The translations under genes and the position numbers were made by a program. Positions 47,641 through 61,174 of a stretch of DNA of 64,000 nucleotides are shown piece by piece (within the stretch, counting starts at the first letter, position 1; every line of letters begins with the position of its first letter). The DNA comes from Acidobacteriota bacterium. GTDB lineage: Bacteria; Acidobacteriota; Blastocatellia; RBC074. The stretch lies in NCBI GenBank assembly GCA_016715865.1, contig JADJXM010000007.1:258001-322000 (forward strand), given 5' to 3'. The notes under the pieces are model-generated. The model worked only from the letters and a program-made list of their open reading frames with translations. It had not been told where the DNA came from and ran no database searches.

Positions 47641-48549
47641 ATGGGCTCAACGGGTCAGCGGAAATCGATCTATTTTTTCATCATTCTGTGCATCTGCCTT
47701 GTCGCGCTGGCGGTGGCGCTCAACGTCGGGTGGGTTGTCCTGCACTGGCGGCAGGTCGCCCTGCTCATACTGGGCGTTATCTTCTTCCTGCTCATCATCG
47801 CCGGACTGGTCCTGAACACGATCTTCCTGGTCCGCGAAATCCGGCGCAACGAACAACACGACAGCTTCATCAACGCGGTTACGCACGAGCTTAAAACCCC
47901 GATCGCTTCGATCCGCCTTTATCTGGAGACTCTGCAGAGCCGCAAAGTCGACGAGGATAGGCGAAATGAGTTTTACCGCATCATGCTTGAAGACAACGAT
48001 CGGCTGCTGCATACAGTCGAACAGGTGCTCCGAGCGGGACGCACTGGTCATGGGCACCGTCAACAGCTTTCGTCAATGTTCGATCTCTCGCCACTCGTGC
48101 AGGAAAGCATTGAACTGGCCCGCACTCGGACCCATCTTGACGAAACTCAACTGAAATACGTCAACATCCTCCCCCCGGGAGAACAGGCCTGGATCAGGGG
48201 AGATGCCGACGAGATCCGCGCAGCCGTCTCGAATCTGATCGATAATGCGATTAAATACTCCGAGGATAAGGTCGACATCACCGTCGAGCTTTCGAACGCC
48301 ACTCAGAAATATTTCGCCATCAAGGTTACGGACCATGGGATAGGAATTCCCGCAAGTCAGCTCAATCAGATCTTCAAAAGGTTTTATCGCGTCCCGCGCA
48401 TGGTTGCGACGAAGATCAAAGGCACCGGTCTGGGTCTCTTCATCGTTCAATCCGTGGTTAAAAAGCATGGTGGAAAAACCTTTGCCGAAAGCCCCGGAGA
48501 GGGACTCGGGAGCACCTTCACCATCTACCTGCCGAAAGTGAATCCGTAA
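47641..48549 (+). CDS. Sensor histidine kinase
   Basis: This is a 302-residue kinase with two closely spaced N-terminal membrane helices (FFIILCICLVALAVAL and LLILGVIFFLLIIAG) and almost no periplasmic loop, so it probably senses within the membrane or through partners. The phosphoacceptor is H82 in THELKTPIASIRL. The HATPase part has the N box NLIDNAIKYS and G boxes DHGIGIP and GTGLGLFIV. No HAMP domain is evident. I start at ATG 47641; a TTG at 47578 would add 21 residues before the first helix. The response regulator follows 10 bases after the stop. Confidence 0.88.
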   Translation: MGSTGQRKSIYFFIILCICLVALAVALNVGWVVLHWRQVALLILGVIFFLLIIAGLVLNTIFLVREIRRNEQHDSFINAVTHELKTPIASIRLYLETLQSRKVDEDRRNEFYRIMLEDNDRLLHTVEQVLRAGRTGHGHRQQLSSMFDLSPLVQESIELARTRTHLDETQLKYVNILPPGEQAWIRGDADEIRAAVSNLIDNAIKYSEDKVDITVELSNATQKYFAIKVTDHGIGIPASQLNQIFKRFYRVPRMVATKIKGTGLGLFIVQSVVKKHGGKTFAESPGEGLGSTFTIYLPKVNP

Positions 48550-48559
48550 GTAAAATGAT

Positions 48560-49297
48560 ATGGCCAGGGTATTGATTGTCGAAGATGAAAAACACCTCGC
48601 GGAGGGGCTGCGCTTCAATCTCGAAGCCGAAGGGTATGAGGTGACGCTGGCATCTGATGGTGAAACCGCGCTCGATCTGATACAGCAAGAGGGACGATCA
48701 TTCGAGGCTATCGTGCTGGATGTCATGCTGCCGGGCAAAGACGGTTTCGAAGTCGCTCAGGTACTCCGCACGGCTGGGTGCTACATCCCGATTCTCATGC
48801 TCACCGCCCGCTCCCGGCCCGAAGATGTCCTCCGCGGTTTCGAGGCCGGCGCCGACGATTACCTGCCCAAACCTTTCGAGCTTAGAATCCTCATCGCCCG
48901 CTTGAGCGGGCTGCTCAGACGCCGTGAATGGTTCCGTTTGACAGAGGACCTTGCCGCTCAAACACCCGACGATAAACCTCCCGGCGACATCTTTCATTTT
49001 TCGGGAAAATCGATCGACTTCAATTCGCTGGTACTCAGGGCGGGCGAGCGTGTCGTCCAATTGACATTGATGGAGGCTGATCTGTTGCGATTTCTGGTGA
49101 TGCACCAGGGCGAGGTCGTCTCACGACGTCAGATTCTGGAAGATGTCTGGGATCTTAAGGAGGATACCGATACCCGTGCAATCGATAATTTCGTCGTTCG
49201 CCTGCGGCGCTACATCGAAGACGATCCTTCTACCCCCCGGCACCTGATCACAATCCGCGGTGTGGGTTATCGATTTGTTGCAGAACCTGGTCAGTAA
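48560..49297 (+). CDS. OmpR/PhoB-family response regulator
   Basis: This is a 245-residue DNA-binding response regulator. The receiver has the acidic pair in IVEDE, phosphoacceptor D54 (VLDVMLPG), T82 (MLTARS) and K104 (LPKPF). After a linker of about 25 residues, the C-terminal winged helix follows (LTLMEADLLRFLVMHQGEVV, then DTRAIDNFVVRLRRYIE and IRGVGYRF). It pairs with the kinase immediately upstream. The stop TAA is the first triplet of a heptamer repeat block. Confidence 0.92.
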   Translation: MARVLIVEDEKHLAEGLRFNLEAEGYEVTLASDGETALDLIQQEGRSFEAIVLDVMLPGKDGFEVAQVLRTAGCYIPILMLTARSRPEDVLRGFEAGADDYLPKPFELRILIARLSGLLRRREWFRLTEDLAAQTPDDKPPGDIFHFSGKSIDFNSLVLRAGERVVQLTLMEADLLRFLVMHQGEVVSRRQILEDVWDLKEDTDTRAIDNFVVRLRRYIEDDPSTPRHLITIRGVGYRFVAEPGQ

Positions 49298-49475
49298 GAA
49301 AGTAGAAAGTAGAAAGTGACTGGCCGGATACCAGGTAAAGTTTCCAGATGGGGAGTTTCCAGTTTCCAGTCATATCCCCAGGCTTAGCATTAAATAATCG
49401 CGAACTTGTTCACTGGAAACTGGAAACTCTTGGACTGGAAACTCCTCTTCTGGAAACTTTCCCCACTGGAAACTA
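49293..49475. repeat. Compound heptamer repeat between convergent genes
   Basis: Two heptamer types occur together: aaagtag units at 49298-49318, and tttccag units at 49339-49369 with complements ctggaaa at 49412-49474. Both flanking stop codons (TAA of the response regulator, TAG of the sigma-54-activator-like gene) lie at the repeat edge. The inverted layout could act as a bidirectional terminator. Confidence 0.75.
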
Positions 49476-50483
49476 CATCTTGATCTCTCTGCCCTGCTCG
49501 GCGAACCTCTTGAGCTTCATATTCAAAGTCTGAACACGGAGTCCAAGGATCGAGGATGCCCTGGTCTGATTCCCGTTGGTCTGGCGGAGCGCCGTTTCAA
49601 TCAGATTGCGCTCGAAATCGTCGATCATCTGAGGCAGGTCGATGCCGCTGGCCGGAATCTCTTTGAGCGTCGAATAACGGATACGCGATGGCAGAAGCGT
49701 CTCGTCGATCGTCTGTGGAAGCGTGCAGCTGATGGCGCTCTCGAGAGCCGCTTCCAGTTCATCGAGATTTCCATCCCAACTGTAATCCGAGAGGATCTTC
49801 ATGGCGGCTGTGTTGATCACATGCGGGCCTTTTTTAAGCCGCTTCGTGATGCGTTCGGTCAGGAAATTGGCCAGATATGAGATGTCCTCGCTCCGCTCGC
49901 GCAGCGGCTTGATCGTGAAACTCATCGGCCTCAGCAGTTCGACCAGTCCGTGAGCGATCCGGTTATCGGCCCGCAGATCCTGAGGGTTCCATTCGGTGGC
50001 AAAGATCAGACGCGGCCCGGTCTGTTTGCCGGCATGTGCCTTCCAGCGCTGCTCTTCGATGTGTGCGGCGAACCGCTGTTGAACAAGCGCAGGCAATCGC
50101 GTCAGCTCATTGATATAGATCGTGCCGTTGTCGCTCATATCGATCATTCCACGAGCGCCAAAGAGCAACGAATGAAGCGAATCGCTGTCGAGACTGTGCG
50201 CGTTGACAGAGAAAAAAGGCTGAGCCCAGTATTCGCTCGCCTGATGCAGCAGTCGAGCCACCTGCTCCTGCCTCAGTCCTCGCTCTCCAATCAAAAGCGT
50301 CGGCTGCCTCTGCGCCGCCTGTACGCTGATAAACTCTTTCAACGCCGCCACATTCGTGCTTACTCCTATGAAACACTCATACTGATCCAGTGGCAGTAAT
50401 CGCTGTCCTCCTACCAGTGTCAGTGACGGTCGTGGCTGTAGCGTCTTATGGATATTCGTCGCCTCTAATGCTTCACTCGACAT
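49473..50483 (-). CDS. Degenerate sigma-54-activator-like AAA+ protein with Fis-type HTH
   Basis: This is a 336-residue protein with the central-domain layout of NtrC-type activators, but the catalytic motifs are lost. The Walker A site reads LLIGERGLRQEQVARLL, without the GK pair (family GESGTGKE). The GAFTGA loop that contacts sigma-54 is replaced by LFGARGMIDM. Walker B has become TIYINELTRLP instead of LFLDEI. The C-terminal Fis-type helix-turn-helix is intact (IETALRQTNGNQTRASSILG). The best start is ATG 50483 with AGAGAGG upstream. It is therefore likely a DNA-binding regulator that neither hydrolyses ATP nor activates sigma-54; a role as repressor or structural factor is inferred. Confidence 0.78.
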   Translation of the reverse strand: MSSEALEATNIHKTLQPRPSLTLVGGQRLLPLDQYECFIGVSTNVAALKEFISVQAAQRQPTLLIGERGLRQEQVARLLHQASEYWAQPFFSVNAHSLDSDSLHSLLFGARGMIDMSDNGTIYINELTRLPALVQQRFAAHIEEQRWKAHAGKQTGPRLIFATEWNPQDLRADNRIAHGLVELLRPMSFTIKPLRERSEDISYLANFLTERITKRLKKGPHVINTAAMKILSDYSWDGNLDELEAALESAISCTLPQTIDETLLPSRIRYSTLKEIPASGIDLPQMIDDFERNLIETALRQTNGNQTRASSILGLRVQTLNMKLKRFAEQGREIKM

Positions 50484-50892
50484 GTTTACCTCTCTCTTTT
50501 CCCCTGATGCGTTAGTTCTTCTTAACCGGCTGAAGTCACTTTGCTTGCAGCTCATTGATCAACAATTTCCAAATAACTTTAATACTATACAATTATGTCT
50601 AAAGTGCTAAAGACGTATGTCATTTCATAAACGTTACAGATGATAAAAATACATTTTCCATACAACAATTGCCATACCAGAAATAATAGAGTCTATGTTA
50701 TTGATTACAGGCTAGTTAGAATGAGCAGTATGGCAACGGGGCGGATCCGGGTGTCCGGTATCGGGAATCTGGTGTTCGAAAATCGTAAATAACATTATGA
50801 ATTCCAAATTACAAAAGACCGGATTGATTGAATGCTCTGAGTAAAGTTACGAGAAGAGAAGCTGAAAGTTCCTTTGAATTTATGAAGCTGAA
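50484..50892. other. AT-rich intergenic region with degenerate heptamers
   Basis: About 400 AT-rich bases upstream of the degenerate regulator and downstream of the DUF4097 gene. At 50750-50777 four consecutive degenerate 7-mers (ggtgtcc, ggtatcg, ggaatct, ggtgttc) are visible and may be another decayed heptamer type. No gene or clear promoter is seen. Confidence 0.5.
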
Positions 50893-52077
50893 TCATCTCT
50901 TTTTGAGAATGACGGTGCCTGAGAAAGTAGCGACTCTAAGTTCGGATCCGCCATTGCCGACGACAGTGGTAAAAGTTCCGCGTCGTGGAGAAGTTATTGC
51001 CCTTTCGGTCAGGAAAGCGAAATCACTTTTCAGGTTATCGCGATCGGTCCGGGCGGTCAGGTTAAATCCGGCATCGGCCGGCAGTAGGATGGTGACGGTG
51101 CCGCTGAAACTTTCGAAATCATAATTTCCGCCTGTCAGCATCGCGCTGGAGAAACGAACGTCTCCGCTGGTGGTTTTGGCGACAATCTCCTGGCATTGGA
51201 GGTCGGTCAGGATGATCGAATCGCTGGTTGTAGCGACATCGATGCGCCCTTTGGAGTTACTGATCTGAACCCTGCCAGAAATTGCTCTTGCTCGAACACC
51301 ATTATCAATTCTTGTCAGGTTGATATTACCGCTAAGCGTTGTTGCGTTGACGCGGCCCTTTACATCACTGATGGTAATATTGTCGCTCAGGGAGTCAGCA
51401 TGGACATCACCCCTCACATTGCGAACATCTACACTACCACTAACGGCTTGAGCGCGCAGGCTGGATTCAGCGTTATCGATTGTGATTTTACCGCTCGCCG
51501 TCGTGGCGCGAATATTTCCACCTACACCTTTGGCAGAGATATTGCCTGAAGCAGCGGATAACAAAGCATCTTCGGTGACATTATTGACGCTGATCCCTCC
51601 ACTTGCAGTACCGGCGGTCAGTCGGCGAACCGGACCGCTGACTTCGATCTCGCCGCTTGCCGTCCTGATCGCATCCAGATTCACAGTTTTCGGTACGAAA
51701 ATGTTGTAATCGACGGAAACGCCGATATTGCGTCCGCGCGGGTGGACGGTACTGATCTCGACACGGTCGGCAGTAGCCGTCACCTGTATCCTGACTTGAG
51801 AGAACTCGCTGGTGTTACGTCCATTCTTAACGGTCTTAACGGCATCGACCTTGACACTGTCCTCGTTCCACGAACTGACACGAACTGTCCCTGAAGGATT
51901 GTTCAGGCTCACGGTACCATTGGCAGCCAGCGTGTATGACTGGTGAAACTCCTTCTCTTCACCAGCGGTCTGTGCAGTTATCGACCGGTCTGGAGCCACT
52001 ATCATCAATAATAGAAGAAGCTGTATTGCTCCTCGATAAACTGTTCCGGTCATCTTTCCTGTGGTCTGAATCAACAT
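50893..52077 (-). CDS. Exported DUF4097-family beta-repeat protein
   Basis: This is a 394-residue protein with an N-terminal signal (IQLLLLLMIVAPD) and about 14 short beta repeats. Most have the form of a hydrophobic strand, then a G/S turn, as in SGEIEVSGPVRRL, SGGISVNNVTEDA, SGNISAKGVGGNI, SGKITIDNAESSL and SGSVDVRNVRGDV. This is the right-handed, bactofilin-like solenoid of DUF4097. The third gene of the sigma/anti-sigma block, it may be the regulated envelope product; similar proteins are often linked to ECF sigma or PspC-like genes. Enzyme residues are not seen. Confidence 0.82.
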   Translation of the reverse strand: MLIQTTGKMTGTVYRGAIQLLLLLMIVAPDRSITAQTAGEEKEFHQSYTLAANGTVSLNNPSGTVRVSSWNEDSVKVDAVKTVKNGRNTSEFSQVRIQVTATADRVEISTVHPRGRNIGVSVDYNIFVPKTVNLDAIRTASGEIEVSGPVRRLTAGTASGGISVNNVTEDALLSAASGNISAKGVGGNIRATTASGKITIDNAESSLRAQAVSGSVDVRNVRGDVHADSLSDNITISDVKGRVNATTLSGNINLTRIDNGVRARAISGRVQISNSKGRIDVATTSDSIILTDLQCQEIVAKTTSGDVRFSSAMLTGGNYDFESFSGTVTILLPADAGFNLTARTDRDNLKSDFAFLTERAITSPRRGTFTTVVGNGGSELRVATFSGTVILKKR

Positions 52078-52111
52078 TGGTCCTTTATATTTCGGGCAAT
52101 TTGCCGGCCCG

Positions 52112-52978
52112 TTATCTCATCGCGATATCCTGCATCAGCTCAACTTTGCGGCTGTATGCCGAGATCAGAAACTGACTCGCGTTCAGATCGTTTCGGTTCT
52201 GACGATATGCATTCCGGCTGGATTCGATCGACTGGTCGATGAGTGCCAGACTGGCCTCGTACTGCTTCATGACAAATGGGTCCATCTGGTCCCTGCGCCT
52301 GGCGATCGCACGATCTAGCAGTTTGATTGCATTCAGATATTCGCGTTCGGCGCGTGCAACCTGCGTCGCCAGAAGATCACTTTCGGAGACAGCTTTGACT
52401 GGGCGGTTGATCCGCTTGTGTTCAGCCCGGGCAGTCTGAGGGGCCGTTTTGCCATCCACTGCAACCGATTCGAAGCGTTCAGGCGATGGCGAAGGCTCCG
52501 GGGTGACCGGTGTCCGAACAGTCTTCTGCTCTACTGCCAGAGAATTCTCCCCGGGAGCTGACGTCCCCTGTTGGCGAACGAAATAGAGCGTCATCGCTAC
52601 CGATAGAACTATCAGTGCAATGGCAAACGCCGCCTGCTGCAGTACGACCGGCCGCGCTATCCATGTCAGCAGGGTCAGCAGGCCGGCGAGGAATGATCCT
52701 TTCCTGTCCCCGGCAACCACTGAAAATCCTGCGCTCTGGCCTCTTTCTTCGCGAATCCTGTCGCGCACGGCAATCCAGCTTGCGGGTGAAGGCTCGATCT
52801 CGGTCTCTTCGTAAAATCCTGAGTAGATCGCGTTCTCACGCTCGATTTCGCCCTGCACTGAGGCGCAGGCGGCACAGGATTCAAGGTGAGCCCTGAGGGC
52901 AACCGAAGTCGCCTGGTCCGATTCACCGTCAAGGTAATCTTCCAGTTCATTCCGGCATATTTCGCAATTGATGTTCAT
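52112..52978 (-). CDS. Zinc-binding anti-sigma factor
   Basis: This is a 288-residue membrane protein. The N-terminal zf-HC2 motif is complete (C5, C8 and H31-x3-C35-x2-C38 in HLESCAAC). A single membrane helix lies near residues 114-133 (AAFAIALIVLSVAMTLYFV). The periplasmic part ends in a charged helical region (REYLNAIKLLDRAIARR...). It would hold the ECF sigma factor encoded just upstream inactive at the membrane. The gap to the sigma gene is 21 bases. Confidence 0.85.
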   Translation of the reverse strand: MNINCEICRNELEDYLDGESDQATSVALRAHLESCAACASVQGEIERENAIYSGFYEETEIEPSPASWIAVRDRIREERGQSAGFSVVAGDRKGSFLAGLLTLLTWIARPVVLQQAAFAIALIVLSVAMTLYFVRQQGTSAPGENSLAVEQKTVRTPVTPEPSPSPERFESVAVDGKTAPQTARAEHKRINRPVKAVSESDLLATQVARAEREYLNAIKLLDRAIARRRDQMDPFVMKQYEASLALIDQSIESSRNAYRQNRNDLNASQFLISAYSRKVELMQDIAMR

Positions 52979-52999
52979 ATCAAAACTTCCATATAAGAT

Positions 53000-53632
53000 T
53001 CACGATGACTGCAGGTATTGGCCCATCATTTTTCGCATCTCAGCCCGTGCGCGATGCAGGTCCGTTTTGAGCTTGCCGATCGAATGGCCTGTCATGGCGC
53101 TGATCTCTTCATAACTCTTCTCGTGAAATATCTTGAGACTGAAGACGATCCGTTTGTCTTCATCGAGTGCCAGCAGAGCGTTATGAATCTGCTCACGCAT
53201 CTCCTGATGGAGTACGGCGCCTTCTGGAGGCATGGATTTCGATTCGAGCCTCAGACTTTCGGGTTCATCAAGCGCCACTTTCCGTTCGTCTTTTCGCGCC
53301 GAGCGTGCTGATTCCCTGACGACATTGCGCGCGATGCCGAAGAGCCACGTTGACAATCGCAGATCGTCACGCAGTCCGCTCAGATTGCGATAGGCGCGCA
53401 CGAAGGTCTCCTGCATCAGCTCTTCAGCCAGCTCACGATTGCGTACATGGTGATAGATGAAACTGATGACCGGCCGCCCATACCGGTTGAAGATCATATG
53501 AAATGCCTCTTCATCTCCGCTCCTGGCACGCGCGACTACTCCCGGCGCTATCTCAGCTAACGTCATCCCTTTCCTCAAAGGCAGATTCTGTATGGATGTG
53601 TCCAGTTGTGATACCGCCGAATTATATCTCAT
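53000..53632 (-). CDS. ECF sigma-70 family RNA polymerase sigma factor
   Basis: This is a 210-residue ECF sigma factor. Region 2 is clear (FNRYGRPVISFIYHHV, LAEELMQETFVRAYRNL, STWLFGIARNVV) and region 4 has the helix-turn-helix KSYEEISAMTGHSIGKLKT. A linker of about 40 residues contains an acidic, proline-containing stretch. The start could be M23 (53566) instead, as the first 22 residues are atypical. It heads the sigma, anti-sigma, DUF4097 block, so autoregulation is expected, but I cannot assign its promoter. Confidence 0.88.
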   Translation of the reverse strand: MRYNSAVSQLDTSIQNLPLRKGMTLAEIAPGVVARARSGDEEAFHMIFNRYGRPVISFIYHHVRNRELAEELMQETFVRAYRNLSGLRDDLRLSTWLFGIARNVVRESARSARKDERKVALDEPESLRLESKSMPPEGAVLHQEMREQIHNALLALDEDKRIVFSLKIFHEKSYEEISAMTGHSIGKLKTDLHRARAEMRKMMGQYLQSS

Positions 53633-53640
53633 TCCTGTTA

Positions 53641-53778
53641 GTTGAAAGTTAAAAGTTAAAAGTTAAAAGTTGAAAGTGAAGAACATAAGCCGAAGTGTAA
53701 GAGTCCTCAAAATATGTTGAATCGCGATTTTTTTGCTGATTCTCTGACTTTCAACTTTTTAACTTTTAACTTTCAACT
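53641..53778. repeat. Inverted heptamer repeat (gttaaaa/ttttaac type)
   Basis: Units of gttaaaa and gttgaaa with period 7 run at 53641-53678; the complementary tttcaac/ttttaac block is at 53746-53778, 67 bases away. Here the pair lies between divergent genes (sigma factor and epimerase), so it cannot be a shared terminator. The remaining gap to 53871 has no other feature I can support. Confidence 0.75.
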
Positions 53779-53871
53779 CATAAGGTGTGTGATTAATCGA
53801 GTAGTAAAGTTTCAAAAAAGATTGAAAGTGGGGTTCTACTTTCGGAATAAAACTATGATATAAAACCGCAT

Positions 53872-56746
<2,875 letters not shown>

Positions 56747-56750
<4 letters not shown>

Positions 56751-58282
56751 GATTGAGAAACCTCCGAAACGCCTTTTTGACCGATCACCAGACTCGCCAG
56801 ATATCCGATGACAAAGGTGATGACGGAACCGATCAGGACGTACCACTGCCATGTCACCGCCGTCTCGAGCTTGACCCAGAGCATGACCGACGCGCCGGCC
56901 AGTATCCCGGCAAATGCCGCCGCCGAGCCGACACGCTTCGTCAATGTTCCGAGCAGGAAGACTCCCAGAATGACTCCGTTCGTGAAGGAGGCGATCCCCA
57001 GAACTTCATCGACAACGCGACTCGACAATTTTATCGCCAGCAACGCTACGCAGATCTGAACAAGGCCCCAGAAGGCCGTCAAAACGCGCGAGACGGTCAG
57101 GTAATGGCTGTCGGATTTGCCGCCCCTCGTGAGCGGCAGGTAAAAATCGCCCACAGCCGTCGCGGCCGATGAGTTGAGTGACGACGATAGAGTCGACATG
57201 GCAGCGGCAAAGATGGCGGCGATGACAAGCCCGACCACGCCTGCCGGCAGGTGCGTGACGATAAAGTGCGGGAAGATACGATCCGTCTGCAGGCGTCCAT
57301 TGATCGTGAAATTGGCCATCTCGGCGGTCGCATGACCGGTGTAGTAAACATAGAGCATCGCCCCGATGAAGAGAAAGAGCATAAACTGGAAGAAGATGAC
57401 ACCGCCGCTGGTGAGCAGTGCGATGCGGGCTTGCGATGTCGATTTGCTGCACAGATAGCGCTGCACCATCAATTGGTCGGTCCCATGCGTCGCGGTCGTC
57501 AGGAACGCTCCGCCCAGTACTCCCGACCAGAAGGTGTAGCTCTTCGTCAGATCTGTGGTGAAATCGAACCAGACGAACTTACCGGCCGCCGATCCGGTCT
57601 CCATGACCTCTGCCCATCCGCCCGGAATCCTGTCGAGCAATATCCAGGCTGCGATCAATGCTCCGATCAGGTAGATGACTAACTGGATAACGTCGGTCCA
57701 GATGACCGCAGTCATTCCGCCGAGATAGGTGTAAATTATCGTCGCAGAGCCGATCAACAGCACAGAGACGATAAGGATCGTGAACTTCGGATCCATGGTT
57801 GGGGCCCATGCCCGGGCCGTCTCACCGATCTCCGGCATTGTCAGCATAAGCGCTGCCAGCACGAGCCCCGTAGCGAACAGACGGAATCCATCGGCCATGC
57901 TGCGCGTGATCAAAAATAGAAGCGAGGCCAGTCGCCTGACGCTCTCACCGAATCGCTGGCCTAGCAGTTGATAGACAGTCAGCAGCTCACCGCGAAAATA
58001 GAGCGGCACAAAGAGCAGCGTCACGCAGATGCGTCCGATCATGTATCCAATGACCAGCTGCATGAACGTGAAATTCGTGCTGAAGGCATAGCCCGGAACG
58101 CTGATGAATGTGACCGTGCTCGTTTCAGTCGCAACGATCGATCCCATGATCGCCCACCATGGAACGTGATGCCCGCTGACAAAATAATCTTTGACATTCC
58201 TGTTCGACCGTGAAAACCAGGCGCCGAACAATACCGTACCGATCAGATAGACTGCGATGATAATCAGATCCAGCGTTCGCAT
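56747..58282 (-). CDS. Sodium:solute symporter (SSS family)
   Basis: This is a 511-residue symporter with about 13 membrane segments. The first helix (DLIIIAVYLIGTVLFGAWFS), the segment VKDYFVSGHHVPWW and the sodium-site region VATETSTVTFISVPG are typical of the SSS family (SglT/NanT-like). It probably imports a sugar or amino sugar. The GH3 gene is translationally coupled downstream, so the imported solute may be the hydrolase product, GlcNAc or a disaccharide; that is inference from position. Confidence 0.87.
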
Positions 58283-58295
58283 GTGACCTCATGGG

Positions 58296-58404
58296 GAAGA
58301 AGTTTCCAGTTTCCGGTTTCCAGTTCCGATTAAAACTTGTTTGCTTATATACACAGTGCATAAACCCATGGCTTTCACTGGAAACTTCTCCCGCTTGAAA
58401 CTAC
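58296..58404. repeat. Inverted tttccag/ctggaaa heptamer repeat
   Basis: tttccag units at 58302-58327 and ctggaaa/cttgaaa units at 58378-58404 form a weak inverted pair about 50 bases apart, between the hydrolase and symporter genes on one strand. Confidence 0.7.
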
Positions 58405-58412
58405 TCCACCAT

Positions 58413-59537
58413 TTACTTGATTTCTCCGGATTCGGGACGCTTGCGGTTGCGCGCCCAGTCCAGCAGTTGGTCGAAGGCATCCGCAGTCTGTTTCGCCGTG
58501 AAATTGCAGTGGCCTCGGGCGACGACATACTTCGCGACAAAGAGATCCTGGGTTCCGGCCTGTTTGGCGATCGCATCGTATGCGCTGATATACCTTCCGG
58601 GCAGAAGCTGGTCGTATGTGGTATGGATCGTGAGCATCGGATCGGCGATGCGGCCTGTCGGCGAGTAGTGCCGGCGCAGATATTCGCGCGCCTTCTCGTC
58701 CGCTTTGTATCTCTTCACGCCACGATTGAGCGCCACATCATCATCGAACCCGTCATAGATCGTGTTGCGGTTGTCGAAAGGATTGCCCCCCGCGCGAACC
58801 TGCAGCTCTCGATTGATCTCATAAAAGAAATTCAGGACAGGTAAAATGTCGCCCGGCGCTGAGAGGCTGTATCGCCTTGTAAACATCGACGCTTTTTCAG
58901 GTGATGCATCGATCGCCTCTTTCACTTTGGCCCCGTTCAGTCGCGCGCCCGGCTGCAGTTCGCTGAGTGGCCCGACCGTTCCGGGAAAGAGGAAATCGAA
59001 AGTCACGAGCATGTCGAAAATGCGTTCCTGGAAACCGTTGAGAGTATCGTTTAACGGCCCACACATCGGCATGGCCCCATCATAGATTTCAGGGTAACGT
59101 TCGATCGTGGCAGTTGTGATGACTCCGCCCATCGAATGGCCCGTGACATAGGTTTCACGAGGTTTGCCGTATTTCGTGACGAAATAACGGCGGAGTGCTT
59201 CGGTATCCTCGACAGCCTCTTTCACCGCCCAGCCCTGTGTGCTGTATGCCGATTCGGCGAAAGCGAACCCGCGTGAAAGGAATAGTTCGCGCAGCTGTTG
59301 GGCGCGCGGTGAATCCCATGAATTTTTCGTCCCGACCACCTGGTAGCCGTGGCAATACATGACAAGGCCTGCAAGCTGACCTGAGCCGGCGGCATCGGGA
59401 ACTTCGATTCTGAATTCGGCTCCATTGATCTGGCCCGTTTCGACACGGGTTTCGGCCTGAGCCATGACCGTAATACGGGCCGGTAACGTGATGGCGAGCA
59501 CTGCCAGTAAAGGCAAAGCGAAGATCATTCTTTTCAT
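58413..59537 (-). CDS. Exported alpha/beta hydrolase
   Basis: This is a 374-residue secreted protein (signal MKRMIFALPLLAVLAITLPA). The nucleophile is S135 in VTGHSMGGVI. Likely acid and base residues are the aspartate in TIHTTYDQLLPG and the histidine in VARGHCNFT. The strand LAGLVMYCHGYQ before it is the oxyanion region. Substrate cannot be assigned; esterase or peptidase-like members share this layout. It lies on the same strand between the permease and the symporter/GH3 pair. Confidence 0.8.
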   Translation of the reverse strand: MKRMIFALPLLAVLAITLPARITVMAQAETRVETGQINGAEFRIEVPDAAGSGQLAGLVMYCHGYQVVGTKNSWDSPRAQQLRELFLSRGFAFAESAYSTQGWAVKEAVEDTEALRRYFVTKYGKPRETYVTGHSMGGVITTATIERYPEIYDGAMPMCGPLNDTLNGFQERIFDMLVTFDFLFPGTVGPLSELQPGARLNGAKVKEAIDASPEKASMFTRRYSLSAPGDILPVLNFFYEINRELQVRAGGNPFDNRNTIYDGFDDDVALNRGVKRYKADEKAREYLRRHYSPTGRIADPMLTIHTTYDQLLPGRYISAYDAIAKQAGTQDLFVAKYVVARGHCNFTAKQTADAFDQLLDWARNRKRPESGEIK

Positions 59538-59570
59538 ATCTATTCCTCAGGAGTTATTGAACAGCCACGA

Positions 59571-60977
<1,407 letters not shown>

Positions 60978-61174
60978 AATCAGCAGGCGTTGTTCACGTT
61001 TTGTGTTGATTTTATCTTTGGCGCGTGATTTTGACCGAAGTGTCCTGAAAAGAAAAGCAGCGGCGGGTAAAGTACGGGCACGACGAACGTCAAATTCAAA
61101 CTTTCTTATATTCTGCTCCGTGATATACTGCCGTCCTCAAGGCCACCCTCAAATTTCAAACTGGAGGGTCTCCT

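Noticed and set aside
50750..50777. Small RNA or terminator in the GC-rich patch
   Set aside because: The patch is a degenerate run of 7-mers without a stem.
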